A DNA stretch of 64,000 nucleotides from Flavihumibacter fluminis (GTDB lineage: Bacteria > Bacteroidota > Bacteroidia > Chitinophagales > Chitinophagaceae): positions 186,001 to 250,000 of the forward strand of contig NZ_JAKEVY010000001.1 of assembly GCF_021491375.1 (NCBI RefSeq), written 5' to 3'. How positions within the stretch are numbered: the stretch's first letter is position 1; every line of letters begins with the position of its first letter. The notes beneath the pieces were generated by a model, which was given only the letters and a program-made list of their open reading frames with translations, was not told where the DNA came from and did not search any database. The position numbers and the translations under genes are program-made. This document shows, piece after piece, positions 16,036-25,232 of the stretch.

Positions 16036-17574
16036 ATGAAAAATATTACAAGCATAGCAACATTAGGAGAATTGAGGAAGTCGGGGTATAAGGCGAGGTC
16101 GGTGAAGGAGGAGATCAGGGAGAACCTGATCAAACATATCCAGGCGGGTACACAGCCATTTGAAGGCATTATCGGTTATGAGGATACGGTAATACCGGAT
16201 ACGGAGAGAGCATTGTTGAGTCGCCATAATATCCTGTTCCTGGGCTTACGCGGACAGGCCAAAACCCGGATGGCGCGGCAGATGGTGAACCTGCTGGATG
16301 AATACATACCCACCATTGCGGGATCTGAAATCAATGATGATCCATTCGCGCCCATCTCCAAACATGCAAAGGATCTGATCGCGCAGCATGGTGATGAAAC
16401 TCCGATTCACTGGGTGCATCGCTCTGAGCGGTATGGTGAGAAACTGGCCACGCCAGATGTAAGTGTAGCCGACCTGATTGGAGATATTGATCCGATTAAA
16501 GCTGCTAACCTGCGACTCAATTTCGCGGATGAACAGGTGATCCATTATGGTATCATTCCCAGGAGCAACCGGGGCATTTTTGTGATCAATGAAATCCCGG
16601 ATCTGCAGGCAAGAATCCAGGTAGCGCTCTTTAACATCCTGGAAGAAGGAGATATTCAGATACGTGGATTTAAACTGCGTATGCCACTGGATATCGTATT
16701 TGTATTCACAGCTAACCCAGAGGACTATACGAACAGGGGCTCTATTGTAACCCCCTTGAAAGACCGGATTGAAAGCCAGATCCTGACCCACTATCCGAAA
16801 TCCATCGAAACTTCCATGGCCATTACAGAGCAGGAAGCGGACGTGAAAGAAGAGCAACTGAAGAAAGTGGAGATCAGTGATATGGTAAAGCGGATCATTG
16901 AGCAGGTGGCATTTGAAGCAAGGAACAATGAGTATGTAGATAAAAAAAGCGGGGTGTCAGCACGACTCACCATCAGTGCCTTTGAAAACGCGATCAGTGC
17001 TGCTGAATTAAGAGCCCTGGTGAACCAGGAGAAAAAGACGCAGGTCTGGATGAGTGACTTGCTGGGCATCATTCCCTCGCTCACCGGAAAAATCGAACTG
17101 GTGTATGAAGGAGAGCAGGAAGGTCCCTTCCAGGTGGCAATGAACTTATTGGATAAATCCATCCGTACCCTATTTGTTCAGTATTTCCCTAACCCGGAAA
17201 CAATGAAGAAGAGAAGGAATACTGGCAAGGAATCCATGAAAGAGGAAGAGAATCCGTATAAAGCTATAACGCGCTGGTTTGATAATGGTAACCAGCTGGA
17301 TCTGTTTTTCCAACAGAAAGATGCAGACAAACTGTTACGGTTATACGCAGTAGACGGGCTGCATGCACTGGTGAAAAAATTCTATCCCAAGGCGAATGAA
17401 AAAGAAAGCGCCTTACTGATGGAATTTGTATTACACGGATTATCTGCCTATTCACTCATCAGCAAAAAGATCATTGAAAACAAAATAGAATTCAAGGATC
17501 TGATTGGTTCCATGGTGAACCTGGGAAGTGGATCTTATCGTGATGATGAACTGGACAGTGAAGATTTCTCCTGA
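16036..17574 (+). CDS. AAA+ ATPase, Mg-chelatase subunit I / MoxR-like
   Basis: A 512-residue AAA+ protein. Walker A is GLRGQAKT at 70-77, in which Ala replaces the usual last Gly, and the Walker B region reads GIFVINEIPDL. The segment QVALFNILEEGDIQIRGF followed by FTANPEDYTNRG is typical of the magnesium chelatase I/MoxR clade. A long helical C-terminus continues to about 500. It should act with the VWA protein encoded just upstream as an ATP-driven pair. The last 40 bases overlap the convergent gene ending at 17535. Confidence 0.92.
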   Translation: MKNITSIATLGELRKSGYKARSVKEEIRENLIKHIQAGTQPFEGIIGYEDTVIPDTERALLSRHNILFLGLRGQAKTRMARQMVNLLDEYIPTIAGSEINDDPFAPISKHAKDLIAQHGDETPIHWVHRSERYGEKLATPDVSVADLIGDIDPIKAANLRLNFADEQVIHYGIIPRSNRGIFVINEIPDLQARIQVALFNILEEGDIQIRGFKLRMPLDIVFVFTANPEDYTNRGSIVTPLKDRIESQILTHYPKSIETSMAITEQEADVKEEQLKKVEISDMVKRIIEQVAFEARNNEYVDKKSGVSARLTISAFENAISAAELRALVNQEKKTQVWMSDLLGIIPSLTGKIELVYEGEQEGPFQVAMNLLDKSIRTLFVQYFPNPETMKKRRNTGKESMKEEENPYKAITRWFDNGNQLDLFFQQKDADKLLRLYAVDGLHALVKKFYPKANEKESALLMEFVLHGLSAYSLISKKIIENKIEFKDLIGSMVNLGSGSYRDDELDSEDFS

Positions 17575-18446
17575 CCTAGTAAGATACCAATCCGGAACCC
17601 GGTGTTGAGTGCCAATGCCGGGGCTTTTCCAAGCTTGATATTGGTATAATGGTACGCAGCATATTCATCTGCGTAGGAGTTGTAGCTGCCGTTGTCATTG
17701 ACATTGTCAAACCCATAACCAACACCAAAAAACATATCCAGCACAACCCGGTCAGCAACTACCCACTGTTTGCCAAATTCCATCATCAAAGTGCCATAAA
17801 CAAGTGTGCGGCGATCTTTTTCAACACTGTTGTTTTTCTGGACAATAATGTTTTCACTGTATGTTCCGAGATAGGCAACCGGTTTGAAATAGGAACCCTG
17901 AAGAATATGCGCGTAGCGAATGTTACGGTTGAGGAAATCCGGAGTTTTGATGAATTTGTAACCAAATCCGACTGCAGCACCAACTGCACCGCGGCGGTAT
18001 TCCATACTTAGACCGGTAACAGGATCATAGTAATAATCATCGAAGGAAATATTTTTACCAAGACCAATTAAAGACAAACTCATTTCAATGGAGCGCCCAG
18101 GTGCCTGGCTTTTTTCATAGGTCAGTAAAGTGTGACCAAAAAGCGGGGAGAGAAAATTCAGTTTGAGGGCGGATTTTTTCTGATCCGCATAGAGGGAGGG
18201 ATCTTTCAATTGCTGGTGATAGGACTCTACCCTGCCGTTGGCAAAAACAATCTTTATCAGTTGGATTTTTTCAATGGCATACACTGGTCCGGTTGGATCT
18301 TCTTCCAGCAGGTATTTAACTTCGTCTACACCTACTTCTGTAACCTTAGCGGCTATAATCTTACCATCTTTTTTGTAAATGCGGTCCTGGGCTTGCAGGG
18401 CAAGGCTTCCCATTAAAAAAGCGAAAAGGATAAGGCAGGTTCTCAT
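17535..18446 (-). CDS. Predicted secreted envelope protein, possible beta-barrel
   Basis: A 303-residue protein of unknown function. It begins with a signal peptide (MRTCLILFAFLMGSLALQAQ). A first domain (about 20-75: DRIYKKDGKIIAAKVTEVG) is a short beta-rich unit often seen at the front of Bacteroidota envelope proteins. The rest alternates hydrophobic and aromatic residues and is probably an outer-membrane beta-barrel or periplasmic beta-sandwich. I prefer the start at 18446 because the signal peptide begins there; an in-frame upstream start at 18467 would add seven polar residues. The tail is Ser-rich and its 3' end overlaps the AAA+ gene in antisense by 40 bases. Confidence 0.8.
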   Translation of the reverse strand: MRTCLILFAFLMGSLALQAQDRIYKKDGKIIAAKVTEVGVDEVKYLLEEDPTGPVYAIEKIQLIKIVFANGRVESYHQQLKDPSLYADQKKSALKLNFLSPLFGHTLLTYEKSQAPGRSIEMSLSLIGLGKNISFDDYYYDPVTGLSMEYRRGAVGAAVGFGYKFIKTPDFLNRNIRYAHILQGSYFKPVAYLGTYSENIIVQKNNSVEKDRRTLVYGTLMMEFGKQWVVADRVVLDMFFGVGYGFDNVNDNGSYNSYADEYAAYHYTNIKLGKAPALALNTGFRIGILLGQEKSSLSSSSSR

Positions 18447-18494
18447 CGTTTTTCTTTGATTGACCAAAGAACCTGTTTGACTGCTGCATGCGGT

Positions 18495-19520
18495 TTAAAT
18501 TATATTTACTTCTCTTTCGAGGGTAACACCGAACTTGAATTGTACGCTTTCCAGGATTTCCTGGCTGAGGGTAAATATTTCATCACCTTTGGCCGCACCA
18601 TGATTTACGAGTACCAGGGCTTGCTTCTCATGACAACCGGCATCCCCTTTACGATAACCTTTCCAGCCACATTGTTCAATCAACCAGCCGGCCGCCAGTT
18701 TTACAAAGCCCTCTTTAGCGGGATAGGAAACGATTTGGGGGTAATGGCCTCTTAATTCTTCATATTTTTCCTGGCTGATCACAGGGTTTTTGAAGAAGGA
18801 ACCTGCATTGCCGATCTGTGCCGGATCGGGTAATTTGGAACGCCGGATATTCATAACGGCCTGGGCTACCCGCTGAATGGCAACTTCGTGTGCGCCCATT
18901 TTTTCCAGTTCCTGTTTGATGGCTCCGTATTCCAGGTGAAAGATGGGATGTTTGCGTAAGCGAAAGGTGACAGACAAGATAATGAACTGATCGCGGTAGC
19001 GGTTTTTAAAAACACTATCACGGTATCCAAATTCGCAATCCAATGCAGTGAACGTATGAACTGCTTTATCCTGTTTGTGATAGGCTTCGAGATCCCAGAA
19101 CACATCTCTCAACTCCACACCATAAGCGCCGATATTCTGCATGGGAGAAGCTCCCACTTTACCCGGAATGAGGGAAAGGTTTTCCAGTCCCGCCCAGCCT
19201 TTGTTAATGCAATACTGCGTAAACTCGTGCCAGTTCTCCCCTGCTCCTGCCTTGATGTAAACATATTCAGCATCTTCGTGTACTTCCTCAATGCCTCGGA
19301 TCTCATTGCGCAGCACCCAGCCCGGCCAGTTATTGGTGAAGAGAATATTGCTGCCACCTCCCAGTACCAGTAAGGACTGTTGGGAGACCGGAGTTTGTTG
19401 AACCGCATGAAGGATTTCTTCCAGGCTTTCGGTATCTTCAAAGGACGCGAGCCACCGGGCGCTGGCATCGATTCCGAAGGTATTGTATGGTTTCAGCGAA
19501 CTGTTTTCAAGGACTTTCAT
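18495..19520 (-). CDS. murB: UDP-N-acetylenolpyruvoylglucosamine reductase
   Basis: A 341-residue FAD enzyme that reduces UDP-GlcNAc-enolpyruvate to UDP-MurNAc, the second committed step of peptidoglycan synthesis. The FAD-binding motifs are clear: LVLGGGSNILF, GAGENWHEF and GASPMQNIGAYGVEL. The catalytic Ser lies in NAGSFFKNP, and the extra C-terminal segment of type I (E. coli-like) MurB is present. I chose ATG 19520 over an in-frame ATG at 19538 because a perfect -7 box lies at 19536-19543 on this strand, which would leave the upstream ATG outside the transcript. Confidence 0.97.
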   Translation of the reverse strand: MKVLENSSLKPYNTFGIDASARWLASFEDTESLEEILHAVQQTPVSQQSLLVLGGGSNILFTNNWPGWVLRNEIRGIEEVHEDAEYVYIKAGAGENWHEFTQYCINKGWAGLENLSLIPGKVGASPMQNIGAYGVELRDVFWDLEAYHKQDKAVHTFTALDCEFGYRDSVFKNRYRDQFIILSVTFRLRKHPIFHLEYGAIKQELEKMGAHEVAIQRVAQAVMNIRRSKLPDPAQIGNAGSFFKNPVISQEKYEELRGHYPQIVSYPAKEGFVKLAAGWLIEQCGWKGYRKGDAGCHEKQALVLVNHGAAKGDEIFTLSQEILESVQFKFGVTLEREVNII

Positions 19521-19535
19521 ATAACAATAATACAC

Positions 19536-19543
19536 CAAAGGTA
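19536..19543 (-). promoter_or_regulatory. -7 box TACCTTTG of murB
   Basis: A perfect TAnnTTTG box on the minus strand, 15 bases upstream of the murB ATG at 19520. Its last base is the first base of the start codon of the divergent gene at 19543. Confidence 0.7.
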
Positions 19544-20226
19544 TGAGCAGAAAAGCCTGTTTGTTAGGAGCAACCGGATTAATTGGCCAACATCTTTTGC
19601 AGCTCCTGCTGGAAGACCCTTATTATTCGGAAGTGCATTTGCTGGTTCGCAGGTCGCTCAACCAGCAGCATCCCAAACTGGTGGAGCATGTGATAGATTT
19701 CAGTGTGGTGGCGGAGTACCGGCCTGCGATCCAGGGAGCCGAGACCATCTTTTGTGCGGTGGGGACTACCCTGAAAAAAGTGAAAGGAGATCGGGAGGCA
19801 TATCGTAAAGTAGATTATGATATCCCGGTGACGGCGGCTACAGTGGCTGCGGAATCGGGCGTGTATGGATTCATCCTGGTTTCTTCTATAGGGGCAGATG
19901 CCAATAACAACAATAATTTTTACCTCAAGTTAAAGGGAGTGGTAGAGGAAGCTGTTTCCAGGCTGATGATTCCCCAGGTACATATCTTCCGGCCCTCTTT
20001 GCTATTGGGCCAACGAAAGGAGAACAGACTGGGGGAAAAAATAGCGCAGGTGTTGGCGCCGGTATATTCTCTTTTTATGGTAGGAAGCTGGAAGAAATAC
20101 AAACCCATCAATGCATCGGTAGTAGCATTGGCTATGCTGGAGTCGGCCAAGTCTGGTGGTAAGGGAATATTCATTCACGAGTATGAAAGCATCCTGAACT
20201 TTACAAAGGATCTACATCCGGAATAA
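19543..20226 (+). CDS. NAD(P)H-binding oxidoreductase, TIP30/HTATIP2-like
   Basis: A 227-residue atypical SDR with an N-terminal Rossmann motif (LLGATGLIGQHLLQLL) and a central VSSIGADANNNNNFYLKLKG, where Ser/Tyr/Lys replace the classical triad as in HTATIP2/TIP30 relatives. The C-terminus has FRPSLLLGQR, the family signature. Substrate unknown. It is divergent from murB with only 22 bases between starts, and its last 26 bases overlap the end of priA in antisense. Confidence 0.88.
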   Translation: MSRKACLLGATGLIGQHLLQLLLEDPYYSEVHLLVRRSLNQQHPKLVEHVIDFSVVAEYRPAIQGAETIFCAVGTTLKKVKGDREAYRKVDYDIPVTAATVAAESGVYGFILVSSIGADANNNNNFYLKLKGVVEEAVSRLMIPQVHIFRPSLLLGQRKENRLGEKIAQVLAPVYSLFMVGSWKKYKPINASVVALAMLESAKSGGKGIFIHEYESILNFTKDLHPE

Positions 20227-22693
20227 CGGTAACCGATTTAAACGGAGGCTGCTGGTGCAGGTGTGCAGTTAAGAGTTCAATCTGTTCCTTGCAGTGTTGC
20301 AGCAATCCCGCTTCCTTGGGTAATTTGATCACCAGTTCCATGCGATATTGATTGCGTACACGGTTTACAACCGGGGCAGCAGGGCCAACGAGGTACTGTC
20401 CAAAATGAGGGTTGAGCCAGTTGGCCATTTGGTGGGCAGCCTGTCTGACTGTATTTTGATCTTTGTGCCGGAAGCTGAGCTGGATCATGCGACTGAAAGG
20501 TGGATATCCAAACTGATGGCGGTTGTTCAGTTCAAATTCCGCAAAGGCTTTGTAATCGTGTTGCTGAACCAGCAATAAAACAGGATGCTGCAGGTTACGT
20601 ACCTGGATCAGCACCAAACCCTGCGCGCCCTTTCTGCCAGCTCTCCCACTCACCTGTTCCATTAACTGGAAACCTCTTTCATTAACGCGGAAATCAGCAA
20701 AACCGAGGATGGCATCTGCATCCAGGATACCTACCAGGGCCACCTTATCGAAATCCAATCCTTTCACTACCATTTGGGTGCCAACCAGGATATCGAGTCG
20801 GTGTTGTTCGAAAAGCTGGATGAGTGCATCATGCGCATGTTTGCCCTTGACGGCATCTACATCCATTCTTGCAATTCTTGCTTTGGGAAAAAGTTCCTGT
20901 AATGTTTCTTCAATACGTTCGGTGCCAAAATTCTGCTGGGTGAACTGGTGATTGCCACAGGCTTCGCAAACCGAAACCGTTGGATAAGAAGTACCGCAAT
21001 AGTGGCAGACCAGTTTGTTTTGAATTTTATGAAAGGTCAGGGAGACATCACAGTTTTTACAATGCGGAATCCAGCCACAGGTTTGGCAAACCTGGTAGGG
21101 CGAATACCCTCTCCGGTTTTGAAAGAGGATGACCTGTTTGTTTTGCTGGATGGCCAGTTCGATGGCTTCCTGCAACTGGGGAGTGATAATCGGTTTGGAG
21201 CGATCCGGGGTATACACAAGTTTGGTATCCACCAGCTGGATTTCTGGTAGCTGGATATCACCGTATCGTTGGGAAAGTTCTACCAGTCCGTATTTGCCAT
21301 GCATGGCATTGAACCAGGATTCCAAAGAAGGGGTGGCAGAACCCAGCAAAACGCGGGCATTAAAAAGTGAGGCGAGATAAATGGCTGCGTCTCTTGCATT
21401 GTAGCGAGGGGCAGGATCCTGTTGTTTATAGGAAGGATCATGTTCTTCATCACAGATAACGAGTCCCAGTTCCCGGAAAGGCAGGAAGATGGCGGAGCGT
21501 GCCCCCAGGATAATCCTGGCTTCTCCTGATTTCACTTTGTTCCAGAGTTCAAGGCGTTCACTGGAATTGAACTTACTGTGATAGATCACAATATAACCGC
21601 CGAAATAACTTTGTAATCTGCGTATGACCTGGGCCGTTAGTGCGATCTCCGGCAGCATGTACAGTACCTGTTTGCCCTGAAGCAGCATCTCTTCCATCAG
21701 TTTGGTGTAGAGCAGGGTTTTACCGCTGGAAGTTATGCCTCTTAACAGGCAGACCTGTTTATGATTGAACTGTTCGCGTATGGAATGCAGGGCGGTTTCC
21801 TGTTGTTCGCTAAGGGTAAAAGGAATCTGGATGTTCTTAGGAAGAGTTGCGAGTCTGTCTACGGACCGGCTTTCTGTCCAGAGCACGTTTTTTTCAATGA
21901 GTCCCTTTAGCTGTGCACTGCTGGCTCCGGATTTTTTCAGGAGTTCCGATTGCTTCACCTCTCCTTCTGTTTTCAGCAGGTGGAGATAGGCAAGCAGGAG
22001 TTCCAGTTGTTTGGGAGCGCGGCTCCAGGAATTCATCAGTTCAGCCAGTTGTTCTTCCTGCTGGAATTGAGGCTGCAGGTGAACATAGGTTTCTTTCTTT
22101 TCTTTGTAGGTATGTTTGAGTTCTTCCCACACAAAACAAACCTGTTTTTCGAGCAGGCGTTTGATAACGGGATACACATGAGTGGCATCCAGAATTTGCT
22201 GAACTTCCAGCAGTTTTAATTCCTTGCGCAGCAGCAGGGCTTCGGCTACGAGGAATTCTTCATCATCCAGGTCCAGGTGGGAGAAGTCCTCTCCGATGGT
22301 TTCATTAAAGAGCAGGATGGTTTCACTGCTGAGTTTGAAATGCGTGGGCAAGGCGGCCTGCATTACTTCTCCTTCGGAGCACATATAATAGTCCGCGATC
22401 CATTCCCAGAAAGCCAGTTCTTGTAGAAATACAATGGGCGCATCATCCAGTACATTCAGGATGGGTTTGGGGTCAAAGGAGGCAGGCGCTTCCTGGTGAA
22501 CCCTTTTTACAATGCCGGCATATTTCTTGTTTTTTCCAAACACCACTTCTACCCTCACACCAGGTTGTACTGCGGAAACCAGTTCCGGCGGCACTTTCCA
22601 GGTAAAGTTTTTGGGCAGGGCAAGCGGAATCAGCACCTCAACGAAGTGCGTGGGTGTGGAGGAAGGATCTATGTCTGTGAAAAGAGAATCCAC
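20201..22693 (-). CDS. priA: Primosomal replication protein N' (PriA helicase)
   Basis: An 830-residue SF2 helicase that recognises stalled forks and reloads the replisome. The N-terminal 3'-DNA-binding domain (about 15-120) is followed by the helicase core with Walker A TSSGKT and CDEEHD. The zinc-binding insert has eight Cys in CxxC pairs (CQTCGWIPHCKNC, CHYCG, CEACG). The start codon is GTG at 22693; it shares its first base with the last base of the plsC TAG (TAGTG), so the two genes should be translationally coupled. Confidence 0.97.
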   Translation of the reverse strand: MDSLFTDIDPSSTPTHFVEVLIPLALPKNFTWKVPPELVSAVQPGVRVEVVFGKNKKYAGIVKRVHQEAPASFDPKPILNVLDDAPIVFLQELAFWEWIADYYMCSEGEVMQAALPTHFKLSSETILLFNETIGEDFSHLDLDDEEFLVAEALLLRKELKLLEVQQILDATHVYPVIKRLLEKQVCFVWEELKHTYKEKKETYVHLQPQFQQEEQLAELMNSWSRAPKQLELLLAYLHLLKTEGEVKQSELLKKSGASSAQLKGLIEKNVLWTESRSVDRLATLPKNIQIPFTLSEQQETALHSIREQFNHKQVCLLRGITSSGKTLLYTKLMEEMLLQGKQVLYMLPEIALTAQVIRRLQSYFGGYIVIYHSKFNSSERLELWNKVKSGEARIILGARSAIFLPFRELGLVICDEEHDPSYKQQDPAPRYNARDAAIYLASLFNARVLLGSATPSLESWFNAMHGKYGLVELSQRYGDIQLPEIQLVDTKLVYTPDRSKPIITPQLQEAIELAIQQNKQVILFQNRRGYSPYQVCQTCGWIPHCKNCDVSLTFHKIQNKLVCHYCGTSYPTVSVCEACGNHQFTQQNFGTERIEETLQELFPKARIARMDVDAVKGKHAHDALIQLFEQHRLDILVGTQMVVKGLDFDKVALVGILDADAILGFADFRVNERGFQLMEQVSGRAGRKGAQGLVLIQVRNLQHPVLLLVQQHDYKAFAEFELNNRHQFGYPPFSRMIQLSFRHKDQNTVRQAAHQMANWLNPHFGQYLVGPAAPVVNRVRNQYRMELVIKLPKEAGLLQHCKEQIELLTAHLHQQPPFKSVTVIPDVDPL

Positions 22694-23442
22694 TAGCTAG
22701 CATTATTGGTATAACGAAGCAAACCTGCTTCCATCTGGTTGTACACAGCCTGCTTCAACGCTTCCTGGTCTTGTTGTGAGTAGGCACTTACATCAACCAT
22801 GGGCAAATATACAGCGCGGCATTTACCCGGACTCAGGGAAAACACCGACTTATGATGCAGTCTTTTCACGGTATCCGGAAAGATCAGGGGCTGGATGGGT
22901 GTGTTGGTTTCCAGGGCGATGCGAAAAGCTCCATCGTAGAAGGATTTGAGGGGAGCATCGGTTTCATTAAAAGTACCTTCCGGAAAAATAAAAATGGAGA
23001 TGCCCTGGCGCAGCACTGCTTTTAATCGATTTACTGATTTCTGTCTTTGTTCGGGATTTTTTCGGTTAACCATGACTACCGCGTTCCTATAAACGAAACC
23101 GAAAATAGGGATGCCTGCCATCTCCTGTTTACCCAATACCCGGATAGGTTCCCGGAGGATTTTAACAATCATCGGGATATCCATATAGGAAATATGATTG
23201 GCTACAAAAATGCAGGGGCGAATTTCTGATTGTTGTTGTTCATGAATGATTTTGGTATGAATACCGATGAGGAAAAGCCAGGCATCAGCCCACCAGCTGC
23301 AGACTTTATAAATCATATTCCCGCCCTTGATCTCTCCCAAAAGGGAAGCAATAAAAAACAGGGGCAGCAACAAGAGCAGGAGGATAACAAAAAGCAAAAA
23401 ACCGTAGACACTATAAATGGTTTGCAGGATCTTTTTAAGCAT
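22693..23442 (-). CDS. plsC: 1-acyl-sn-glycerol-3-phosphate acyltransferase (PlsC-like)
   Basis: A 249-residue membrane-bound acyltransferase that makes phosphatidic acid from lysophosphatidic acid. A long N-terminal hydrophobic stretch (about 10-38) anchors it. The catalytic H(x4)D motif is NHISYMD (His83, Asp88), followed by the glycerophosphate-binding FPEGTFN near 155. Bacteroidota carry several PlsC-like proteins, and some acylate ornithine lipids, so the acceptor is not certain. Its stop overlaps the priA start. Confidence 0.92.
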   Translation of the reverse strand: MLKKILQTIYSVYGFLLFVILLLLLLPLFFIASLLGEIKGGNMIYKVCSWWADAWLFLIGIHTKIIHEQQQSEIRPCIFVANHISYMDIPMIVKILREPIRVLGKQEMAGIPIFGFVYRNAVVMVNRKNPEQRQKSVNRLKAVLRQGISIFIFPEGTFNETDAPLKSFYDGAFRIALETNTPIQPLIFPDTVKRLHHKSVFSLSPGKCRAVYLPMVDVSAYSQQDQEALKQAVYNQMEAGLLRYTNNAS

Positions 23443-23454
23443 GGGGTTCAGGCA

Positions 23455-23838
23455 TTAATAACAGGAACAGCGGTGATCTTTATCCAGGTCGATGCAGGTA
23501 ACCAGTTTGAGCGCAGACTGACAATCGGCCACTACTACGCGGATATGTTGGTTATCCTGGCTGGAATAACCTTCAATGGCGTAAGTGGGACAAGGTTTAT
23601 CAGCAGGGTCTGATTTCTGTTGGTTGATCCTGCCCTGTAGGATGATTTCCTTCACTTCAGCTTCTGTGATCTGGCGGCAATCCATCCGGCAACGGCCATG
23701 TTTGGTATAAACCAGTTTGGAAACCTTATCCGCAAAGCGGTTATTTTCAGTGGGTTGTGAGTTGTTTGTCCGGGTGAGGAACCAGCCGGCCAGCAGCAGT
23801 AAAACAAGGAGGAAATAAAGGATCGGGGCTTTCCGCAT
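23455..23838 (-). CDS. DUF4258-like protein with N-terminal membrane anchor
   Basis: A 127-residue protein with an N-terminal hydrophobic helix (ILYFLLVLLLLAGWFL), which is a signal anchor or uncleaved signal. The rest resembles DUF4258 domains: KHGRCRMDCRQITEAEVKEI, a short beta sheet, and KLVTCIDL. It is rich in Cys (six in the soluble part), suggesting disulfides in the periplasm or metal binding. Its stop is 12 bases before plsC, so plsC and priA may be read through from its promoter at 23844-23851. Confidence 0.78.
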   Translation of the reverse strand: MRKAPILYFLLVLLLLAGWFLTRTNNSQPTENNRFADKVSKLVYTKHGRCRMDCRQITEAEVKEIILQGRINQQKSDPADKPCPTYAIEGYSSQDNQHIRVVVADCQSALKLVTCIDLDKDHRCSCY

Positions 23839-23843
23839 GGGGC

Positions 23844-23851
23844 CAAATCTA
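23844..23851 (-). promoter_or_regulatory. -7 box TAGATTTG for the DUF4258-like gene
   Basis: A perfect TAnnTTTG box on the minus strand (plus-strand CAAATCTA) ending 5 bases before the ATG at 23838. Only 2 bases separate it from the mtaB box on the other strand. Confidence 0.65.
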
Positions 23852-23853
23852 CG

Positions 23854-23861
23854 TATCTTTG
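23854..23861 (+). promoter_or_regulatory. -7 box TATCTTTG of mtaB
   Basis: A perfect TAnnTTTG box 7 bases before the mtaB ATG at 23869, followed by GCGGCCCT. The transcript should be leaderless or nearly so. Confidence 0.75.
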
Positions 23862-23868
23862 CGGCCCT

Positions 23869-25143
23869 ATGGCCGAAAAAAGATCAGTGGCATTTCATAC
23901 ACTCGGGTGTAAACTTAATTTTTCAGAGACCTCAGCGATCAGCCGGTTGATGGAGAAGGAAGGCTTTGTCAAAAAAAACTTTGATGAGGCGGCCGACGTG
24001 TATGTGATCAATACCTGTTCTGTAACGGATAATGCGGATAAGGAATGTCGCCAGTTGGTGCGCCGGATCCAGCGCAGGGCGCCAGAGAGCATGGTTGTGA
24101 TTACAGGCTGTTATGCACAGTTAAAGCCAAAAGAAATTGCACAGATACCCGGGGTGGATTTGGTTTTGGGAGCAGCTGAGAAATTCAATATTGCGCAGCA
24201 CTTAGAAGCGCTCACTAAATCTGATCAGGCAAAAATCTGCAGTTGTGATATAGAGGAAGTAAGTGGATTCAATGCCTCCTGGTCGGTCAATGATCGCACG
24301 AGGACCTTTTTGAAAGTGCAGGATGGATGTGATTACAGTTGTTCTTTCTGTACCATACCCATGGCAAGAGGAAAAAGCAGGAGTGATTCGATTCAGAATG
24401 TATTGGAAAATGCAAAGAAGATTGCATCGGAAGGAGTGAAAGAAATCGTGTTAACAGGTGTGAACCTGGGTGATTTTGGAAAAGGACCGGATGGCAATAA
24501 AAAACACGAAGAAAGTTTTTATGAACTGGTTCGGGTGCTGGATGAAGTAGAAGGAATTGAACGGTACAGAATCTCCTCCATTGAGCCGAATCTGCTGACC
24601 AATGAGATCATTGAATTTGTGGCAGGCAGTAAAAAGTTTATGCCGCATTTTCATATACCCCTGCAAAGTGGCAGCAATACCTTGTTAGCACTTATGCGTA
24701 GGCGTTATAAGCGGGAGTTGTATGCAGACCGTGTGCAGCGAATCAAGACCCTGATGCCAGCTGCATCGATTGGGGTGGATGTGATTGTTGGGTTTCCGGG
24801 AGAAACAGAAAGCGAGTTTCAGGAAACATTTGATTTCCTGCATGAACTGGAAGTAAGTTACCTGCATGTATTTACCTATTCAGAAAGGCCCAATACAGTT
24901 GCATTGGATATAAAACCGGTGGTGCCTGTGCAGGTGCGCAATGAACGGAATAAAACCCTGCGCAACCTGAGTTACATGAAGCAGCAATATTTCCAGCAGC
25001 AGTTCATCGGACAAAAAAGAAAAGTGTTGTTCGAGGGGCATGCAAAAAATGGAATGATGGAAGGATACACAGATAATTATATCCGCATATCAACACCGTA
25101 TCGGGAGGAATGGGTGAATCAATTGGTGGAATGGTCGCTTTGA
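23869..25143 (+). CDS. mtaB: tRNA (t6A37) methylthiotransferase
   Basis: A 424-residue radical SAM enzyme that adds a methylthio group to N6-threonylcarbamoyladenosine at tRNA position 37. The N-terminal methylthiotransferase domain binds one Fe-S cluster with Cys14, Cys50 and Cys81. The radical SAM cluster is Cys154-x3-Cys158-x2-Cys161 (CDYSCSFC). SSIEPNLL, LQSGSNTLLALMRR and VIVGFPGETESEF are the family's conserved strands. MtaB rather than MiaB is indicated by the LGCKLNFSET start and overall pattern. The mRNA is probably near leaderless. The two tRNA-Val genes follow. Confidence 0.95.
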   Translation: MAEKRSVAFHTLGCKLNFSETSAISRLMEKEGFVKKNFDEAADVYVINTCSVTDNADKECRQLVRRIQRRAPESMVVITGCYAQLKPKEIAQIPGVDLVLGAAEKFNIAQHLEALTKSDQAKICSCDIEEVSGFNASWSVNDRTRTFLKVQDGCDYSCSFCTIPMARGKSRSDSIQNVLENAKKIASEGVKEIVLTGVNLGDFGKGPDGNKKHEESFYELVRVLDEVEGIERYRISSIEPNLLTNEIIEFVAGSKKFMPHFHIPLQSGSNTLLALMRRRYKRELYADRVQRIKTLMPAASIGVDVIVGFPGETESEFQETFDFLHELEVSYLHVFTYSERPNTVALDIKPVVPVQVRNERNKTLRNLSYMKQQYFQQQFIGQKRKVLFEGHAKNGMMEGYTDNYIRISTPYREEWVNQLVEWSL

Positions 25144-25167
25144 TTTTATAAAAACTGCGAAAAAAAT

Positions 25168-25197
25168 TTTGCGGAAATCATTCAGCCCTTATCTTTG
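25168..25197 (+). promoter_or_regulatory. Promoter of the tRNA-Val pair
   Basis: TTTG at 25168-25171 and TATCTTTG at 25190-25197, 18 bases apart: close to the TTTG-N19-TAnnTTTG consensus. The first tRNA begins 35 bases downstream. Confidence 0.8.
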
Positions 25198-25232
25198 CAA
25201 TCCCGTTAAACGACGGGTTGATCTTTTCAGAA

